Shown here: in pieces, positions 8,690 through 17,588 of the stretch
Position numbering within the stretch: the stretch's first letter is position 1
How the letters are laid out: each line of letters begins with the position of its first letter
Assembly (NCBI RefSeq): GCF_001513955.1
Contig: NZ_KQ948151.1
Location: 443,271 to 507,270 of the forward strand
Direction of reading: 5' to 3'
Source of the DNA: Streptomyces pseudovenezuelae
Lineage (GTDB): Bacteria; Actinomycetota; Actinomycetes; Streptomycetales; Streptomycetaceae
DNA: 64,000 nucleotides
Position numbers and translations under genes: made by a program
Notes under the pieces: generated by a model
Told to the model about the DNA's origin: nothing
The model's input: the letters and a program-made list of their open reading frames with translations, nothing else
Database searches by the model: none

Positions 8690-9639
8690 GGCTGCTTCCT
8701 GGGGAGGGGCACGGTCAGCCGGAGCGTGGTTCCGGCCTGTGGCTGCGAGATGACGTCCAGAGTGGCCCCGATCAGCAGGGCCCGCTCGCGCATTCCGCGC
8801 ATCCCGGCGCCTTCGGGGGCGGCGCCGGTGCCGCGGCCGTCGTCGGCCACGGACAGCACCACCGCCTCGTCGGTGTGGTGCAGGCTCACCTCGACCTGGC
8901 CCGCCTCGGCGTGACGGGCCGCGTTGGTGAGCGCTTCCTGGGCGACGCGGTACAGCACCAGCTCCGTCTGCTGCTCCAGCACGGGCAGGCCGGCCTCGAA
9001 GCGGCGCACCACACGCAGCCCTACATGGGTGGCGAACTCGCTGGTCAGCGAGGTCAGCGCGCTGACCAGGCCGAGGTCTTCAAGCACGCCGGGCCGCAGC
9101 CGTCGTACGAGACGCCGTACTTCGTCCAGGCTCCCCCGGGTGATCTCCTGCGCCTGCCGCAGTTCACCGCGCAGGGGCTCTTCCGCCTCGTCGGCGGCCC
9201 GCTCCAGGGCCAGCAGGATCGCGGTCATGCTCTGGCCCACCTCGTCGTGCAGTTCCTGGGCGATACGGCGGCGCTCGGCCTCCTGAGCGAACAGGGCGCG
9301 GGCACTGCTGGAGGCCCGTTCGTGTTCGAGGCGTTCGAGCATGGCGTTGAAGGTGCGGATCAGATCGGCGGTCTCGCCCCGGCCGCCTTCCGGCAGGCGT
9401 TGCCCGGGGCGCAGCAGATCGACGGTGGCCATCAGGCGCGTGAGCCGATCGAGCGGGGCCAGGCCGATCCGCAGCAGGGCCGCGTTGGCGACGAGCATGA
9501 CCACCAGGCCGGCCACGAGGATGACCGCCTCGGTCAGCACCACCGGCACGGAGACGGTCACCGGCGCCCACAGCAGCAGCGCGGTGGCGCTTCCCAGCAC
9601 GACCGCGTTGAGGGCGAAGATCCGCCAGAACAGGGACAT
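8686..9639 (-). CDS. NarL-type sensor histidine kinase (HisKA_3)
   Basis: 317 residues. Two hydrophobic segments (about 8-25 and 33-55) flank a very short extracytoplasmic loop, so it likely senses within the membrane or through a partner. A HAMP-like linker follows (about 56-108). The HisKA_3 phosphoacceptor is H131 in RRRIAQELHDEVGQSM. The ATPase domain shows EALTNAARHA, DDGRGTG and GMRGMRERA. It is coupled by an ATGA overlap to the response regulator. The small periplasmic loop resembles cell-envelope stress kinases of the LiaS class. Confidence 0.92.
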   Translation of the reverse strand: MSLFWRIFALNAVVLGSATALLLWAPVTVSVPVVLTEAVILVAGLVVMLVANAALLRIGLAPLDRLTRLMATVDLLRPGQRLPEGGRGETADLIRTFNAMLERLEHERASSSARALFAQEAERRRIAQELHDEVGQSMTAILLALERAADEAEEPLRGELRQAQEITRGSLDEVRRLVRRLRPGVLEDLGLVSALTSLTSEFATHVGLRVVRRFEAGLPVLEQQTELVLYRVAQEALTNAARHAEAGQVEVSLHHTDEAVVLSVADDGRGTGAAPEGAGMRGMRERALLIGATLDVISQPQAGTTLRLTVPLPRKQP

Positions 9640-9942
9640 CGGGGTGGCGCCTTTCCTCGTGAGACACGGCTCCGCCTCTACTGTCGGTCACCTCGCGTCC
9701 CGAGCATGAGCTGCGTCGACTGGTCCTGACCGGCCTGCTGTCCAGGTTGCCCGCCGGATGCCGCCCCGTCGATGGGCTCCAATGCCCATTTCTCCCGCCC
9801 GGCCTGCCCACGCGCCGGTGGGTGCCGAGCCGCGCCACAGATGGGTATCGCGCCCGATGGGTTTTACCCGGCGATGCGGCCACGGTGGAGGCACGACCCG
9901 ACCTCCTGGGCCGCCGACCTCCTCGTGGAAAGCAGGACCGCC
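9640..9942. other. Divergent control region between the two-component system and the dksA-like operon
   Basis: About 300 bases with no credible gene. It holds an 18-bp palindrome (9772-9789) and further copies of the half-site GATGGG at 9840-9845 and 9856-9861. The latter starts GATGGGTTTTACCCGG, itself a small inverted repeat. These could be binding sites of the neighbouring response regulator. Confidence 0.4.
9772..9789. promoter_or_regulatory. 18-bp palindrome, possible response-regulator site
   Basis: ATGGGC and GCCCAT are perfect complements separated by six bases (TCCAAT). The location between divergent transcription units, and the repeat of the GATGGG half-site downstream, suggest an operator. 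No binding protein is known from the sequence. Confidence 0.35.
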
Positions 9943-10269
9943 ATGCCGCTCGACACGTCCCAGACCGAAGTCCCCCGTGAGCGGCTGACCGCGCACGAGG
10001 CCCTCCAGCGTCTGCAGCACGAGCGATCCTCCCGCCTGACCCAGCTGCGGGCCATCGGCGACGCCGGGCCCGACGCGGAGGAACAGGTGATGTCCGCGCA
10101 GAAGGACACCGTCCGGCGCGTTCTCGCGGAGGTCGAGGCCGCCGTCGCCCGTGTCCAGGACGGCACCTACGGCGTCTGCCTCACCTGCTCGAAGCCGATC
10201 CCGGTCGAGCGCCTGGAGATCCTGCCCTACACACCGTTCTGCGTGCCCTGCCAGCGCAGTGCCGGCTGA
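9943..10269 (+). CDS. DksA/TraR-family C4 zinc-finger protein
   Basis: 108 residues. An N-terminal helical part rich in E, R and Q precedes a C4 zinc finger: C79-x2-C82 (VCLTCSKPIPVERLE) and C100-x2-C103 (FCVPCQ). This is the TraR/DksA finger, in proteins that dock in the RNA polymerase secondary channel or, in many actinobacterial relatives, have no proven role. It lacks the coiled-coil tip DxxDxA, so a DksA-like effect on polymerase is not assured. ATG at 9943 follows AGCAGGA. It is first of an operon divergent from the sensor kinase. Confidence 0.85.
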   Translation: MPLDTSQTEVPRERLTAHEALQRLQHERSSRLTQLRAIGDAGPDAEEQVMSAQKDTVRRVLAEVEAAVARVQDGTYGVCLTCSKPIPVERLEILPYTPFCVPCQRSAG

Positions 10270-10318
10270 CCGGCGTCCGTCCGCCCTTCCTCGTCCGTCC
10301 CGTCCAGGGGGTGACTCG

Positions 10319-10678
10319 GTGAACCACCAGACCATCGACGACCGCAACACCGCACTGACGATCGAGGACTTCGCCGCGCTGCGCGAGAACCTGCACGAGC
10401 AACGGCTCTTCCGCCGGGAACAGCTGCAGCAGCTCTCGGCCGAAGCCAACGCCGTACCCGAACGGCAGGGCGCCGCGCACATCGAGGTCCGCGTCAGACT
10501 CGCCGCTACCGCCCGCATGGTCCTGACCGACGTCGAAGCCGCGCTCGACCGCATGGACCAGGGGCGCTACGGGGCCTGTCACCTGTGCCGCGGGCCCATC
10601 GCCCGCGAGCGGCTCATGATCGTGCCGCAGGCCCGCTACTGCGCCCGCTGCCAGCAGGTCAGGGAGGCCTACCGGTGA
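10319..10678 (+). CDS. Second DksA/TraR-like C4 zinc-finger protein
   Basis: 119 residues with the same layout as the preceding gene: a helical N-terminal half and a C4 finger with C87-x2-C90 (ACHLCRGPIARERL) and C108-x2-C111 (YCARCQQ). The two proteins are similar enough in the finger to be old tandem paralogs. GTG at 10319 lies downstream of GGGGG. The stop overlaps the next start as GTGA, indicating translational coupling to the MreB-like gene. Confidence 0.8.
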   Translation: MNHQTIDDRNTALTIEDFAALRENLHEQRLFRREQLQQLSAEANAVPERQGAAHIEVRVRLAATARMVLTDVEAALDRMDQGRYGACHLCRGPIARERLMIVPQARYCARCQQVREAYR

Positions 10679-11463
10679 ACACGGCTGTGGACCTGCACCG
10701 CTCGTGGCCCTCCTGCCGCCAGTGCACTGGTATCGCGCTCGATCTGGGCAGCGCCCGCACCCGAGCGCGGGTCTCCCCGCGCCGCACGATCCTCGACGTG
10801 CCCACGGTGACCTCGGCGGGCCCCGGCGCCACGTATCCCGTCCAACGCGGGACGATCGTCGACGTCCCCGCGACGGCCCGGATGCTCGACCGGCTGCTCG
10901 GTCACCGGCTGCCCCGCTTCAGCCGCCCGCTGCTCATCCTGACCACGCCCGTCCTCGGCGGTGTCGCCTACCGGGCTCAAGCCCGCAGCGCGGTCGAGGT
11001 CCTGCGCCCGCGCACCGTACTCACGGTGCCCACCGCGCGTGCCGTGGCCGTCGCGGCCGAAGCCGACCTGACCCGCCCTCTCCTCGTCGTGGACCTCGGC
11101 GCCCATCTCACCGAGGTGACCCTCCTCGCCGACGGCGCGGTGACCGACGCCCGCTGCACCGCCCTGGGTACCGGCGACCTGGACGGCCTCACCCCACCCG
11201 CGCGGATCACCGACGCGGTCGTCGCCATGGTCACCGGCATGCTGGACCAGGACCACACCTCGCAGACGCTCGACGCCCTCCGGCGGGGCGCGCTCCTCGC
11301 GGGCGGTGGCGCGCTGCGGCCGGACATCACCTACGCCCTCACCGGCCGACTGCACGCGCCGGTCCGGCCCGTCCCGGCCCCGCACACCGCTGCGGTGCGA
11401 GGCGCGGCGAAACTCCTGCACACGGCTCGCCACCACCCTTCCACCTCGGCGCACCAGCACTGA
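10675..11463 (+). CDS. Shortened MreB-like actin-family ATPase
   Basis: About 262 residues, against roughly 340 for MreB. Actin-family nucleotide motifs are present: GIALDLGSARTRA (phosphate 1, about residue 20), LLVVDLGAHLTEVTLL (phosphate 2) and GALLAGGGALRPD (adenosine motif). Parts of the usual subdomains appear missing, so filament formation is uncertain. It is coupled to the zinc-finger gene upstream by a GTGA overlap. The linkage to a two-component system and DksA-like proteins suggests a stress or envelope role rather than rod-shape control; this is inference. Confidence 0.75.
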   Translation: MNTAVDLHRSWPSCRQCTGIALDLGSARTRARVSPRRTILDVPTVTSAGPGATYPVQRGTIVDVPATARMLDRLLGHRLPRFSRPLLILTTPVLGGVAYRAQARSAVEVLRPRTVLTVPTARAVAVAAEADLTRPLLVVDLGAHLTEVTLLADGAVTDARCTALGTGDLDGLTPPARITDAVVAMVTGMLDQDHTSQTLDALRRGALLAGGGALRPDITYALTGRLHAPVRPVPAPHTAAVRGAAKLLHTARHHPSTSAHQH

Positions 11464-11551
11464 ACCACCGCCCCGGCCCCAGCCCGGTTGCACCGACCGA
11501 TGAGCGTGCCGAGCACGGAGCTGTCACTCGCATTACGGAAGGAGAGACATC

Positions 11552-12172
11552 GTGACGCGCGGGACTCCCCCGGCTCACCCTCCCGAGGATCCACCCCGCG
11601 TCCTGCTGTGGCGCTGGCGGCGCAACCCGCTGCGCCGCCGCTCCGACCTCGCGCAGGCGTGGATCGGCCTCGGCCTGCTCCTGGCCGTACTGGCCGCCCT
11701 CCCCGCCGCCGTGTTGGGGGCCGGTCACACCGCCCACCGGCATCACACGGCAACCGCCCAGAAGCAGAAGGCCGATTGGCGTCACACGTCCGCCGTGCTG
11801 GTCCGTGACGCCCCTCGCCATCCGGAGCCGGGATCCCACGAGGCAAGGAAGACCCTGTACCCGGCCACCGTGCGCTTCACCGACCCACGAGGACAGACCC
11901 GCACGGCGAAGGCCGACGTCGAACCCGGCCTGACCGCCGGCAGCACCGTCCGCGTGTGGGTGAACGCCGAGGGCAGCATCACCGGTCCGCCCCTGACCAC
12001 GGAACAGATCCGCGACCGGGTCATCGGCTCTGCCCTCCTCGCCGCCATGGCCGTACCTCTCCTGGGCGCCGCCGCGTACGGCTACGCCCACCGCAGGCTG
12101 GAACGGCACAACCTCGCGCGCTGGGACACGGCCTGGGCGGAGACCGCTCCTCGCTGGACCACCTCGCGCTGA
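11552..12172 (+). CDS. Rv1733c-like membrane protein
   Basis: 206 residues with two transmembrane segments: about 36-58 (AWIGLGLLLAVLAALPAAVLGAG) and about 161-180 (GSALLAAMAVPLLGAAAYGY). Between them is an extracytoplasmic domain with a YPATVRFTDPRGQTRTAKADV strand pattern and VRVWVNAEG. This matches the Rv1733c family common in Streptomyces and Mycobacterium; the mycobacterial member is a DosR-regulon gene. GTG at 11552 has GGAAGGAGAG upstream. It is the last gene of the operon beginning at 9943. Confidence 0.8.
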   Translation: MTRGTPPAHPPEDPPRVLLWRWRRNPLRRRSDLAQAWIGLGLLLAVLAALPAAVLGAGHTAHRHHTATAQKQKADWRHTSAVLVRDAPRHPEPGSHEARKTLYPATVRFTDPRGQTRTAKADVEPGLTAGSTVRVWVNAEGSITGPPLTTEQIRDRVIGSALLAAMAVPLLGAAAYGYAHRRLERHNLARWDTAWAETAPRWTTSR

Positions 12173-12193
12173 CGCGCACGCCGTCCACCGCTT

Positions 12194-12211
12194 TCCCCTA
12201 CGGCGAGGGGA
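12194..12211. terminator. Short hairpin between convergent genes
   Basis: TCCCCT and AGGGGA form a six-base stem around a six-base loop, between the ends of two convergent genes. The stem is short, so the call is weak. Confidence 0.3.
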
Positions 12212-12219
12212 CTGACGGT

Positions 12220-14244
12220 TCACTGCCGTGGGAGCGGCAGGCGGAGTACTCCTCGGTCGTGTCCGACGACCAGGTCGGGGCCTGCGATGGCCAGACAGGT
12301 GATCGCCACATCCATGGCGATGTGCCGCACGGTGCCGCTCTCCGGCTCCCATATCCGCAGGTTGCGCCCCCATCGGTTGCCGACGACCAGGACGGTGCGG
12401 CCGCCGTACGGCATGGCGGCGGTGATCGCAGGAATCCCCGCGGTGCCTGTCGAGGAGGGGAGGGCGTCACCGACGGGGCGACCCGTCGCGGGGTCCCACA
12501 GCATGACCACGCCACCGTCGTCTCCAGTGGCCAGCAGGATTCCGTCAGGAGTGGGCACGGCCGCCACGGCTGCCGCACGGTGATCGCCCTCGTCGAGCGC
12601 GCGTCCGCTCAACTGCACGGCTGCGCCTGGCTCCCAGGGGTCCTCGACGGCCGGATCCCACATGTGAACGCGGCCCGCGGTGTCCGCGGCCGCGATCAGC
12701 GTATGGCCGGCGGACACCGGGATCGCGGCGATCGACCGGATGGGACTCCCGTACGGATTGAGGCGCCCGACGGCCGCACCGGTGTCCGGATTCCACAGCC
12801 GGACCGCGCCTCGGGGGGTGGCGGTGACGAGCAGGGTCTCACCGTCGGGGACGGTCGCGGCACACATGCCGGTCACCCCGCCGGGCCAGTTGCCGGCCGG
12901 TTCGCGCACCGGCCGCCCGGTGACGGGGTCCCACACGGCGATCGTCCCGGTGTCGCCGCCGCTTGCCAGGAGGACGCGGCCGTCGGCGAGGGGCAGGGCC
13001 GTCATCGAGCGGATACCGTCCGGATGTCCTGGCAGCGGTCCATGGACGAGTCGGCCGTCGGCGGCGTCCCACAGACACACCGTGCCCCTGTCGCCGGCAC
13101 CGGCCACGAGCGTCGGCCGACCGGGCCGGGCCACCACCGCCAGTGAGTTGACGCCCTCGGATGAGCCGGGAGGGGAGTCGGAGAACACCGCTATACGACC
13201 GTGGGGTGTGCCGTCGGCCGCAAGCAGAGCGGTCCCTTCCCTTCGGAACCGGGTCGCTGCTCCACTCGTTCCGTTCACCGACGCTGACTCTCCCGTGGCA
13301 GCCGGCCAGCCGGAGTCCGTCCACGCCTCCGCCAGCCGGCCCAGGGAGCGCGCACCGTCCGGATTGTCCACCAGACCGTCAGCGATCGTCCACGTCAGCT
13401 CGCACTCCCAGCAGCGGAAGTACCCGGTGAGCGACATCAGTTGGCGGCCCCAATCCTCACCGGCCTGTTCCGGGGCGCCCTTGATGGCGACGAGTCCGGC
13501 GACCAGGCACAGGACGGCCTGCCCCGGTGACTGGGAGGGCACGCCCGCCGCCGCGACCTCGCGTGCCACCCGCAGGAAGGGCGCCCACCCCTCTCCCGGC
13601 GTCTCCTGGCCCAGGGCCGCCGCGACCTCGCCCCAGTGATGCTCTGCCCGCCGGACCGGGGCGGGATCAGGCAGCTCCGGCGCCTCGACAGGCGGGCGGA
13701 CCGGGTTCACGAAGAACTCGGGGATCTCGGTGTCGCTTTCGCACCCGGGGCACACCAGCAGGAGCTCGCTGTCCTGGCTGTCGGGAAGCCGCTGCAGCGC
13801 GGGGCCGATGTGGTGACCGGTGAAGGCTACGCAGGACAGTGCGAGGCGGGCGTACCTCCGCGCGGGTGTGCCGGCGACGAGGAGACTACGGGTGGCCGCC
13901 CGTTCGGCCAGGCGCAGTGCGGCGCCGAACCCCGCCGCGAGGTCGGCCGGGACGGGTGGCATGTAGTCCGCGGTCATGATGAAGCCCATGTCCACCCAGA
14001 AGTCCACGGTCTGTCCCGGAGGCAGGACCGCTGCCGCCTCGACCAGATGCGGCAGGGCCGCGTAGGTCCCGTCGGAGACGACTCCGTCGTCCATCAGGCC
14101 TTCGGTCAGCTGCGTCCAGGTCCGCCTCCATTCATCGCCGGCCCCGGTGGACGCCATCTGCTCCAGGAGTGCTCCCACCTCGTCGGCTGTCACACCCCCG
14201 AGATCACGCCAACGGGGGTCGTGCAGAGGCAGCTTCGGAATCAT
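12220..14244 (-). CDS. WD40-repeat protein with helical N-terminal domain
   Basis: 674 residues. The first 320 or so are a helical region (MIPKLPLHDPRWRDLGGVTA..., TDGTYAALPHLVEAAA-like segments) with a Cys pair in VCPGC and a second in CWEC that might bind zinc. Residues about 360-674 contain some seven WD40 blades; typical endings are GTVCLWDAADGRLVHGPLPG, GTIAVWDPVTGRPVREP, GAVRLWNPDTGAAVG and GVVMLWDPATGRPVG. It is probably a protein-binding scaffold of unknown partner. It follows the TPR-like gene on the same strand after 42 bases. Confidence 0.85.
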   Translation of the reverse strand: MIPKLPLHDPRWRDLGGVTADEVGALLEQMASTGAGDEWRRTWTQLTEGLMDDGVVSDGTYAALPHLVEAAAVLPPGQTVDFWVDMGFIMTADYMPPVPADLAAGFGAALRLAERAATRSLLVAGTPARRYARLALSCVAFTGHHIGPALQRLPDSQDSELLLVCPGCESDTEIPEFFVNPVRPPVEAPELPDPAPVRRAEHHWGEVAAALGQETPGEGWAPFLRVAREVAAAGVPSQSPGQAVLCLVAGLVAIKGAPEQAGEDWGRQLMSLTGYFRCWECELTWTIADGLVDNPDGARSLGRLAEAWTDSGWPAATGESASVNGTSGAATRFRREGTALLAADGTPHGRIAVFSDSPPGSSEGVNSLAVVARPGRPTLVAGAGDRGTVCLWDAADGRLVHGPLPGHPDGIRSMTALPLADGRVLLASGGDTGTIAVWDPVTGRPVREPAGNWPGGVTGMCAATVPDGETLLVTATPRGAVRLWNPDTGAAVGRLNPYGSPIRSIAAIPVSAGHTLIAAADTAGRVHMWDPAVEDPWEPGAAVQLSGRALDEGDHRAAAVAAVPTPDGILLATGDDGGVVMLWDPATGRPVGDALPSSTGTAGIPAITAAMPYGGRTVLVVGNRWGRNLRIWEPESGTVRHIAMDVAITCLAIAGPDLVVGHDRGVLRLPLPRQ

Positions 14245-14286
14245 CGAGTGTGTCTCGCAATCGTGGTGAGCAATGGCGGGTGCAGC

Positions 14287-15900
14287 TCAGCTGGTCATCT
14301 GATCGACGACGGTCGCTACTGCGCGGGGCGCGATCCGCTCCAGGAGTGGCAGAACCGTGCCCCAGCCGTCGAGGGCCACGACCTGGGCGGCGAGCCTGAA
14401 GGCGTGCGACGGCTCGGACAGTTCAACGAGCGCGGCCAGCGCGCGGGCCCGTGTCGCGCGGTGGGCGAGCGAGCGGGCGAGGGCCTCGGCACGGCCGGGA
14501 TCGCCCTGCCCGGCCAGCTCCCGAACGACCGCGACCAGCGCCTCGTCCCGGGCCCAGCGGTCGGTGATCGAGGGGACAAGGGCCTCGGCCCGGCCCGGAT
14601 CGCCGCGTCGGGCCAGTTCCCGGACCACTTGGATCAGAGCCCTGGCCCGTGCCCGGTCGTCGGTGATCGCGCGCGCCATTTCCTCAGCCCCTTCCAAGTC
14701 TCCGTGGCGGGCCAACTCCCCCGCGATCTCCGCCTGTCGCCCCACCCGCAGATCGGCGTCGAGCCGGGCGGTGAGGACCGTGGCCCGCTCGGCTTGCCCA
14801 TGACGGGCCAGCAGGAGGGTCACGGACCTGAGCAGAACGTCGTGCTCAGGGCTGCCGCCCGTCCCGAGCAGCGCCTCGACCCGGTCGGCCAGAGCCAGGG
14901 CCACGTCTCGGTCGGCGGTTTCGTCGACCGCGTCCAACACCCAGGCCAGGTCATAGGCGTCGAGCGGGGACCTGGATGAGAGCGGGGATCTGGATGAGAG
15001 CGGGAGGGCGTCGTTCTCGTCCAGGTCTCCTTCCAGGCCCATGTCCTGGCCGGCGGCGTCGCCGAGTGCCCACCCGCACAGCGTGGCGTCGGCTCCGACG
15101 GAGGGCCCGAGTTCGGTGCGCAGGAGAGCGTCGAGCCGGCTCAGGTCTCCTGCCGACACTTCGCGGGCCAACACCGCCGCCAGGGCCCGTGGCTCGGACC
15201 ACCCTGCCGGGTTGCGTGATCGGGTCATGTCCTCCACGCGGTCGGCGAGCACCGCCGCCCTGTCATGATCGCCGGTGGTAACCGCCACCTCCACAAGGAG
15301 GGCGAGCACCTGTTCCGTCCCGTCGACGGCGTACGAAGTCACCTCGTCGTCGGCGCGAGCGGCGAACCTGAGCGCCTCATCGGCGTCACCGCTGTCCGCG
15401 ACCGCCTTCGCCAGCGTGGCCCACGCTCTCCCCCAGTTGTGCGGGTAGCGAATCCTTTCCGCCAGGGCGACAGCTCTGTCACGATCGCCGGCGCGGGCCC
15501 AGGCCGGTACAAGGGCGACGAGTGCCTGGTCCTGCAGCTGCCGTAGCGGAATCGACTCGGCCAACGCCTGGGCGCCGTACAGGTCTCCCGCGTCGGCCGC
15601 CGTTTTCACCAGCTCCAGAAGCTCGCTGCTCTGCTGGAGCTCGTCACTGATCGTGAACACCAGCTCTGCCGCGCGGACGAGGTGTCCGGTGCGGGCGAGC
15701 GCCCTCGGCAGCCACCCGTCGGTGAGGCAGGTACCCGGGTTTCTGCCCACCGACAGCCGGAGAACGGCCAGCAGACAGGGCTCGAACCCCCTTGGCATGA
15801 GGTCCATTCCAACGTCGCCTGCCGGAGCCGGCCCTCGACGTCGCTCCTCTTCGCGCCTCGCGAAAAGCTCCTGCCCCCACTGGACCAACCCGTCCGGCAT
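14287..15900 (-). CDS. TPR/HEAT-like repeat protein
   Basis: About 537 residues made mostly of degenerate helical repeats of about 30-35 residues, each containing a pattern like ARAGDRDRAVALAERI, ARRGDPGRAEALVPSI or GQGDPGRAEALARSL. Such arrays appear in streptomycete NACHT/TPR proteins. ATG at 15900 (MPDGLVQWGQ) is preferred over GTG at 15924 because GGGAG lies at suitable distance. A short in-frame tandem repeat encoding SSRSPL twice lies near 14970-15003. It probably forms an operon with the downstream WD40 gene, and function is unknown. Confidence 0.65.
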   Translation of the reverse strand: MPDGLVQWGQELFARREEERRRGPAPAGDVGMDLMPRGFEPCLLAVLRLSVGRNPGTCLTDGWLPRALARTGHLVRAAELVFTISDELQQSSELLELVKTAADAGDLYGAQALAESIPLRQLQDQALVALVPAWARAGDRDRAVALAERIRYPHNWGRAWATLAKAVADSGDADEALRFAARADDEVTSYAVDGTEQVLALLVEVAVTTGDHDRAAVLADRVEDMTRSRNPAGWSEPRALAAVLAREVSAGDLSRLDALLRTELGPSVGADATLCGWALGDAAGQDMGLEGDLDENDALPLSSRSPLSSRSPLDAYDLAWVLDAVDETADRDVALALADRVEALLGTGGSPEHDVLLRSVTLLLARHGQAERATVLTARLDADLRVGRQAEIAGELARHGDLEGAEEMARAITDDRARARALIQVVRELARRGDPGRAEALVPSITDRWARDEALVAVVRELAGQGDPGRAEALARSLAHRATRARALAALVELSEPSHAFRLAAQVVALDGWGTVLPLLERIAPRAVATVVDQMTS

Positions 15901-16098
15901 GCCTGTTGCTCCCTGCCCCTTCACTCGGCCGATCGAGATCTCCCGCCGCCGTCCGTCGCCCTCACGTGCCGAGTGTTCCGCCTTCGCGGTCTCCTGCCAT
16001 CCGTGAAACTACGGAGATCGCCGCCTCAATCGGAAGGCGTCGGGGAAGAGGTGCGTCGTCGCCCGGACCGGCCGATGGCTCAGACGTTGCAGATCGAG

Positions 16099-17487
16099 CT
16101 AGCGGAGCGTGGAGAGTGCCTCGATGACGTCGTCGGCACGCGTTTCCGGGTTGACGAAGGCCATGCGCAGAACCGTTGTGCCGTTCCACTGGGTAGGCAC
16201 GCACAGCATGGCACCCGTTTCGGCGGCCCGGGTGGACCATGCCGCGTAGTCCTGCGGGCCCCAGCCGGGGCGTTCGAAGAGGATGACGGACAGCTCGGGC
16301 TCGATCGTCAGGCGCAGATGGCCGCTGGCGCGTATGGCGTCGGTGACCAGTCGGCTGGTGGTCAGTGTCTGTTCCACGGCCCGCGCGTACCGCTCGGTTC
16401 CGTGGACGGCCAGGCTGAACCAGAAGGGCAGGCCGCGGGCACGGCGGCTGAGGTGGAAGGCCAGGTCCGCCGGATTGTGGACGTCGCGGTCGATGGCGTC
16501 GAGATAGTGCGCCGACTGACTGTGCGCGGCGCGTGCCGCTGCGGGATCCCGGTAGAGGAGCGCGCAGCAGTCGTAGGGCGCGAAGAGCCATTTGTGGGGA
16601 TCGACGATGAAGCTGTCGGCGCGTTCGATGCCGGAGTAGCGGTGCCGCACACTCGGTGCCGCCAGGCCCGCCCCGCCATAGGCACCGTCGACGTGCAGCC
16701 ACACCTGGTGGCGTTCGCACGAGTCGGCGATGTCGTCGAGGTCGTCGATCAGACCGGCATTGGTGGTCCCGGCGGTCGCCACCACGGCGAACACGCCGGT
16801 CGTGCAGTCCAGGACCGTGTCCACGGCGGCTCCGGTGAGGTGCCCCCGATGGTCCACGGGCGCGGTGACGACCTTGACGTCCATCGCCTGTGCCGCGGAC
16901 CGGATCGAGGAGTGGGCGCTGTCGGCACAGACGATCTTCCAGCCGTCGGTGGGCCGGGGCCGGGACGCGGCGGCAGCGGCGCGTGCTGTGATGAGAGCCG
17001 AGAGGTTGCCCAGGGTGCCGCCGCTGACGAAGCATCCCGCTGCGGTGCCGGGCCATCCGAGCAGTTGGGTCAGCCAGGTCAACGCCTCGTTCTCGGCGTG
17101 GATGGCGCCGGCTCCGGCCTCCCAGGTGCCCGCGAAGATGTTCGCCGCGCCGGTGACCGCGTCGAAGGCGAGCGCGGCCCTGGTGGGGGCGGCGGGGATG
17201 TACGCGAGGTTCGTCGACCCGTTCTGGGCGCGGGTGGCGGGCGCCAGGACTTGGTCGAACAGTTTGAGGGCCGCGGCGCCGCCCATTCCCCAGGGAGTGA
17301 TGGCGGTACCGGCCGCGAGGGCGAGGTCGGCGGCGGGGCGGGCCGCGGCCACGAGATCCGGGGCCCGCATGATGCGTCGCCGTGCGTAGTCGATGGCTGC
17401 CGCCACGATCTCCTCCTCATCACCCCACACCTGGAGGCCGTCGGGGGTCGTGTTCGCTGACGTGTTCTCGCATTGCGCTTTTTGCAT
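16099..17487 (-). CDS. PLP-dependent group II decarboxylase (aromatic-amino-acid/DABA decarboxylase family)
   Basis: 462 residues. PLP-fold markers are all present: SGGTLGNLSALI, H192 that stacks on the cofactor (DSAHSSI), D267 in LHVDGAYGG, and Schiff-base lysine K299 in IVDPHKWLFAPYD. The family decarboxylates aromatic amino acids, diaminobutyrate, glutamate or related substrates; the exact one cannot be fixed here. It is divergent from an Lrp-type regulator, whose effector may be the amino acid substrate. The short intergenic region holds palindromic sites likely to control it. Confidence 0.88.
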   Translation of the reverse strand: MQKAQCENTSANTTPDGLQVWGDEEEIVAAAIDYARRRIMRAPDLVAAARPAADLALAAGTAITPWGMGGAAALKLFDQVLAPATRAQNGSTNLAYIPAAPTRAALAFDAVTGAANIFAGTWEAGAGAIHAENEALTWLTQLLGWPGTAAGCFVSGGTLGNLSALITARAAAAASRPRPTDGWKIVCADSAHSSIRSAAQAMDVKVVTAPVDHRGHLTGAAVDTVLDCTTGVFAVVATAGTTNAGLIDDLDDIADSCERHQVWLHVDGAYGGAGLAAPSVRHRYSGIERADSFIVDPHKWLFAPYDCCALLYRDPAAARAAHSQSAHYLDAIDRDVHNPADLAFHLSRRARGLPFWFSLAVHGTERYARAVEQTLTTSRLVTDAIRASGHLRLTIEPELSVILFERPGWGPQDYAAWSTRAAETGAMLCVPTQWNGTTVLRMAFVNPETRADDVIEALSTLR

Positions 17488-17537
17488 GGCGTGAACCTAG
17501 AAAGGCGCAACGTAATGCGCAATATGCAGCAATATTT

Positions 17538-17554
17538 TTGAGCAGAATGCTCAA
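17538..17554. promoter_or_regulatory. 17-bp palindrome, likely Lrp-type operator
   Basis: TTGAGCA-GAA-TGCTCAA is a perfect inverted repeat between the divergent decarboxylase and Lrp genes. Nearby, at about 17500-17537, lie two copies of GCGCAA and an AATAT...ATATT inverted repeat. The AT-rich, multi-site layout is typical of Lrp/AsnC control regions. Confidence 0.6.
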
Positions 17555-17588
17555 TACAGCGTGACAGCCCTCTGCCATACTGAGCACC

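Noticed and set aside
5297..8914. A 1205-codon plus-strand open frame
   Set aside because: It is antisense to secDF, the small membrane protein and the response regulator. Composition is Gly/Arg/Asp-rich with no domain, typical of a shadow in high-GC DNA.
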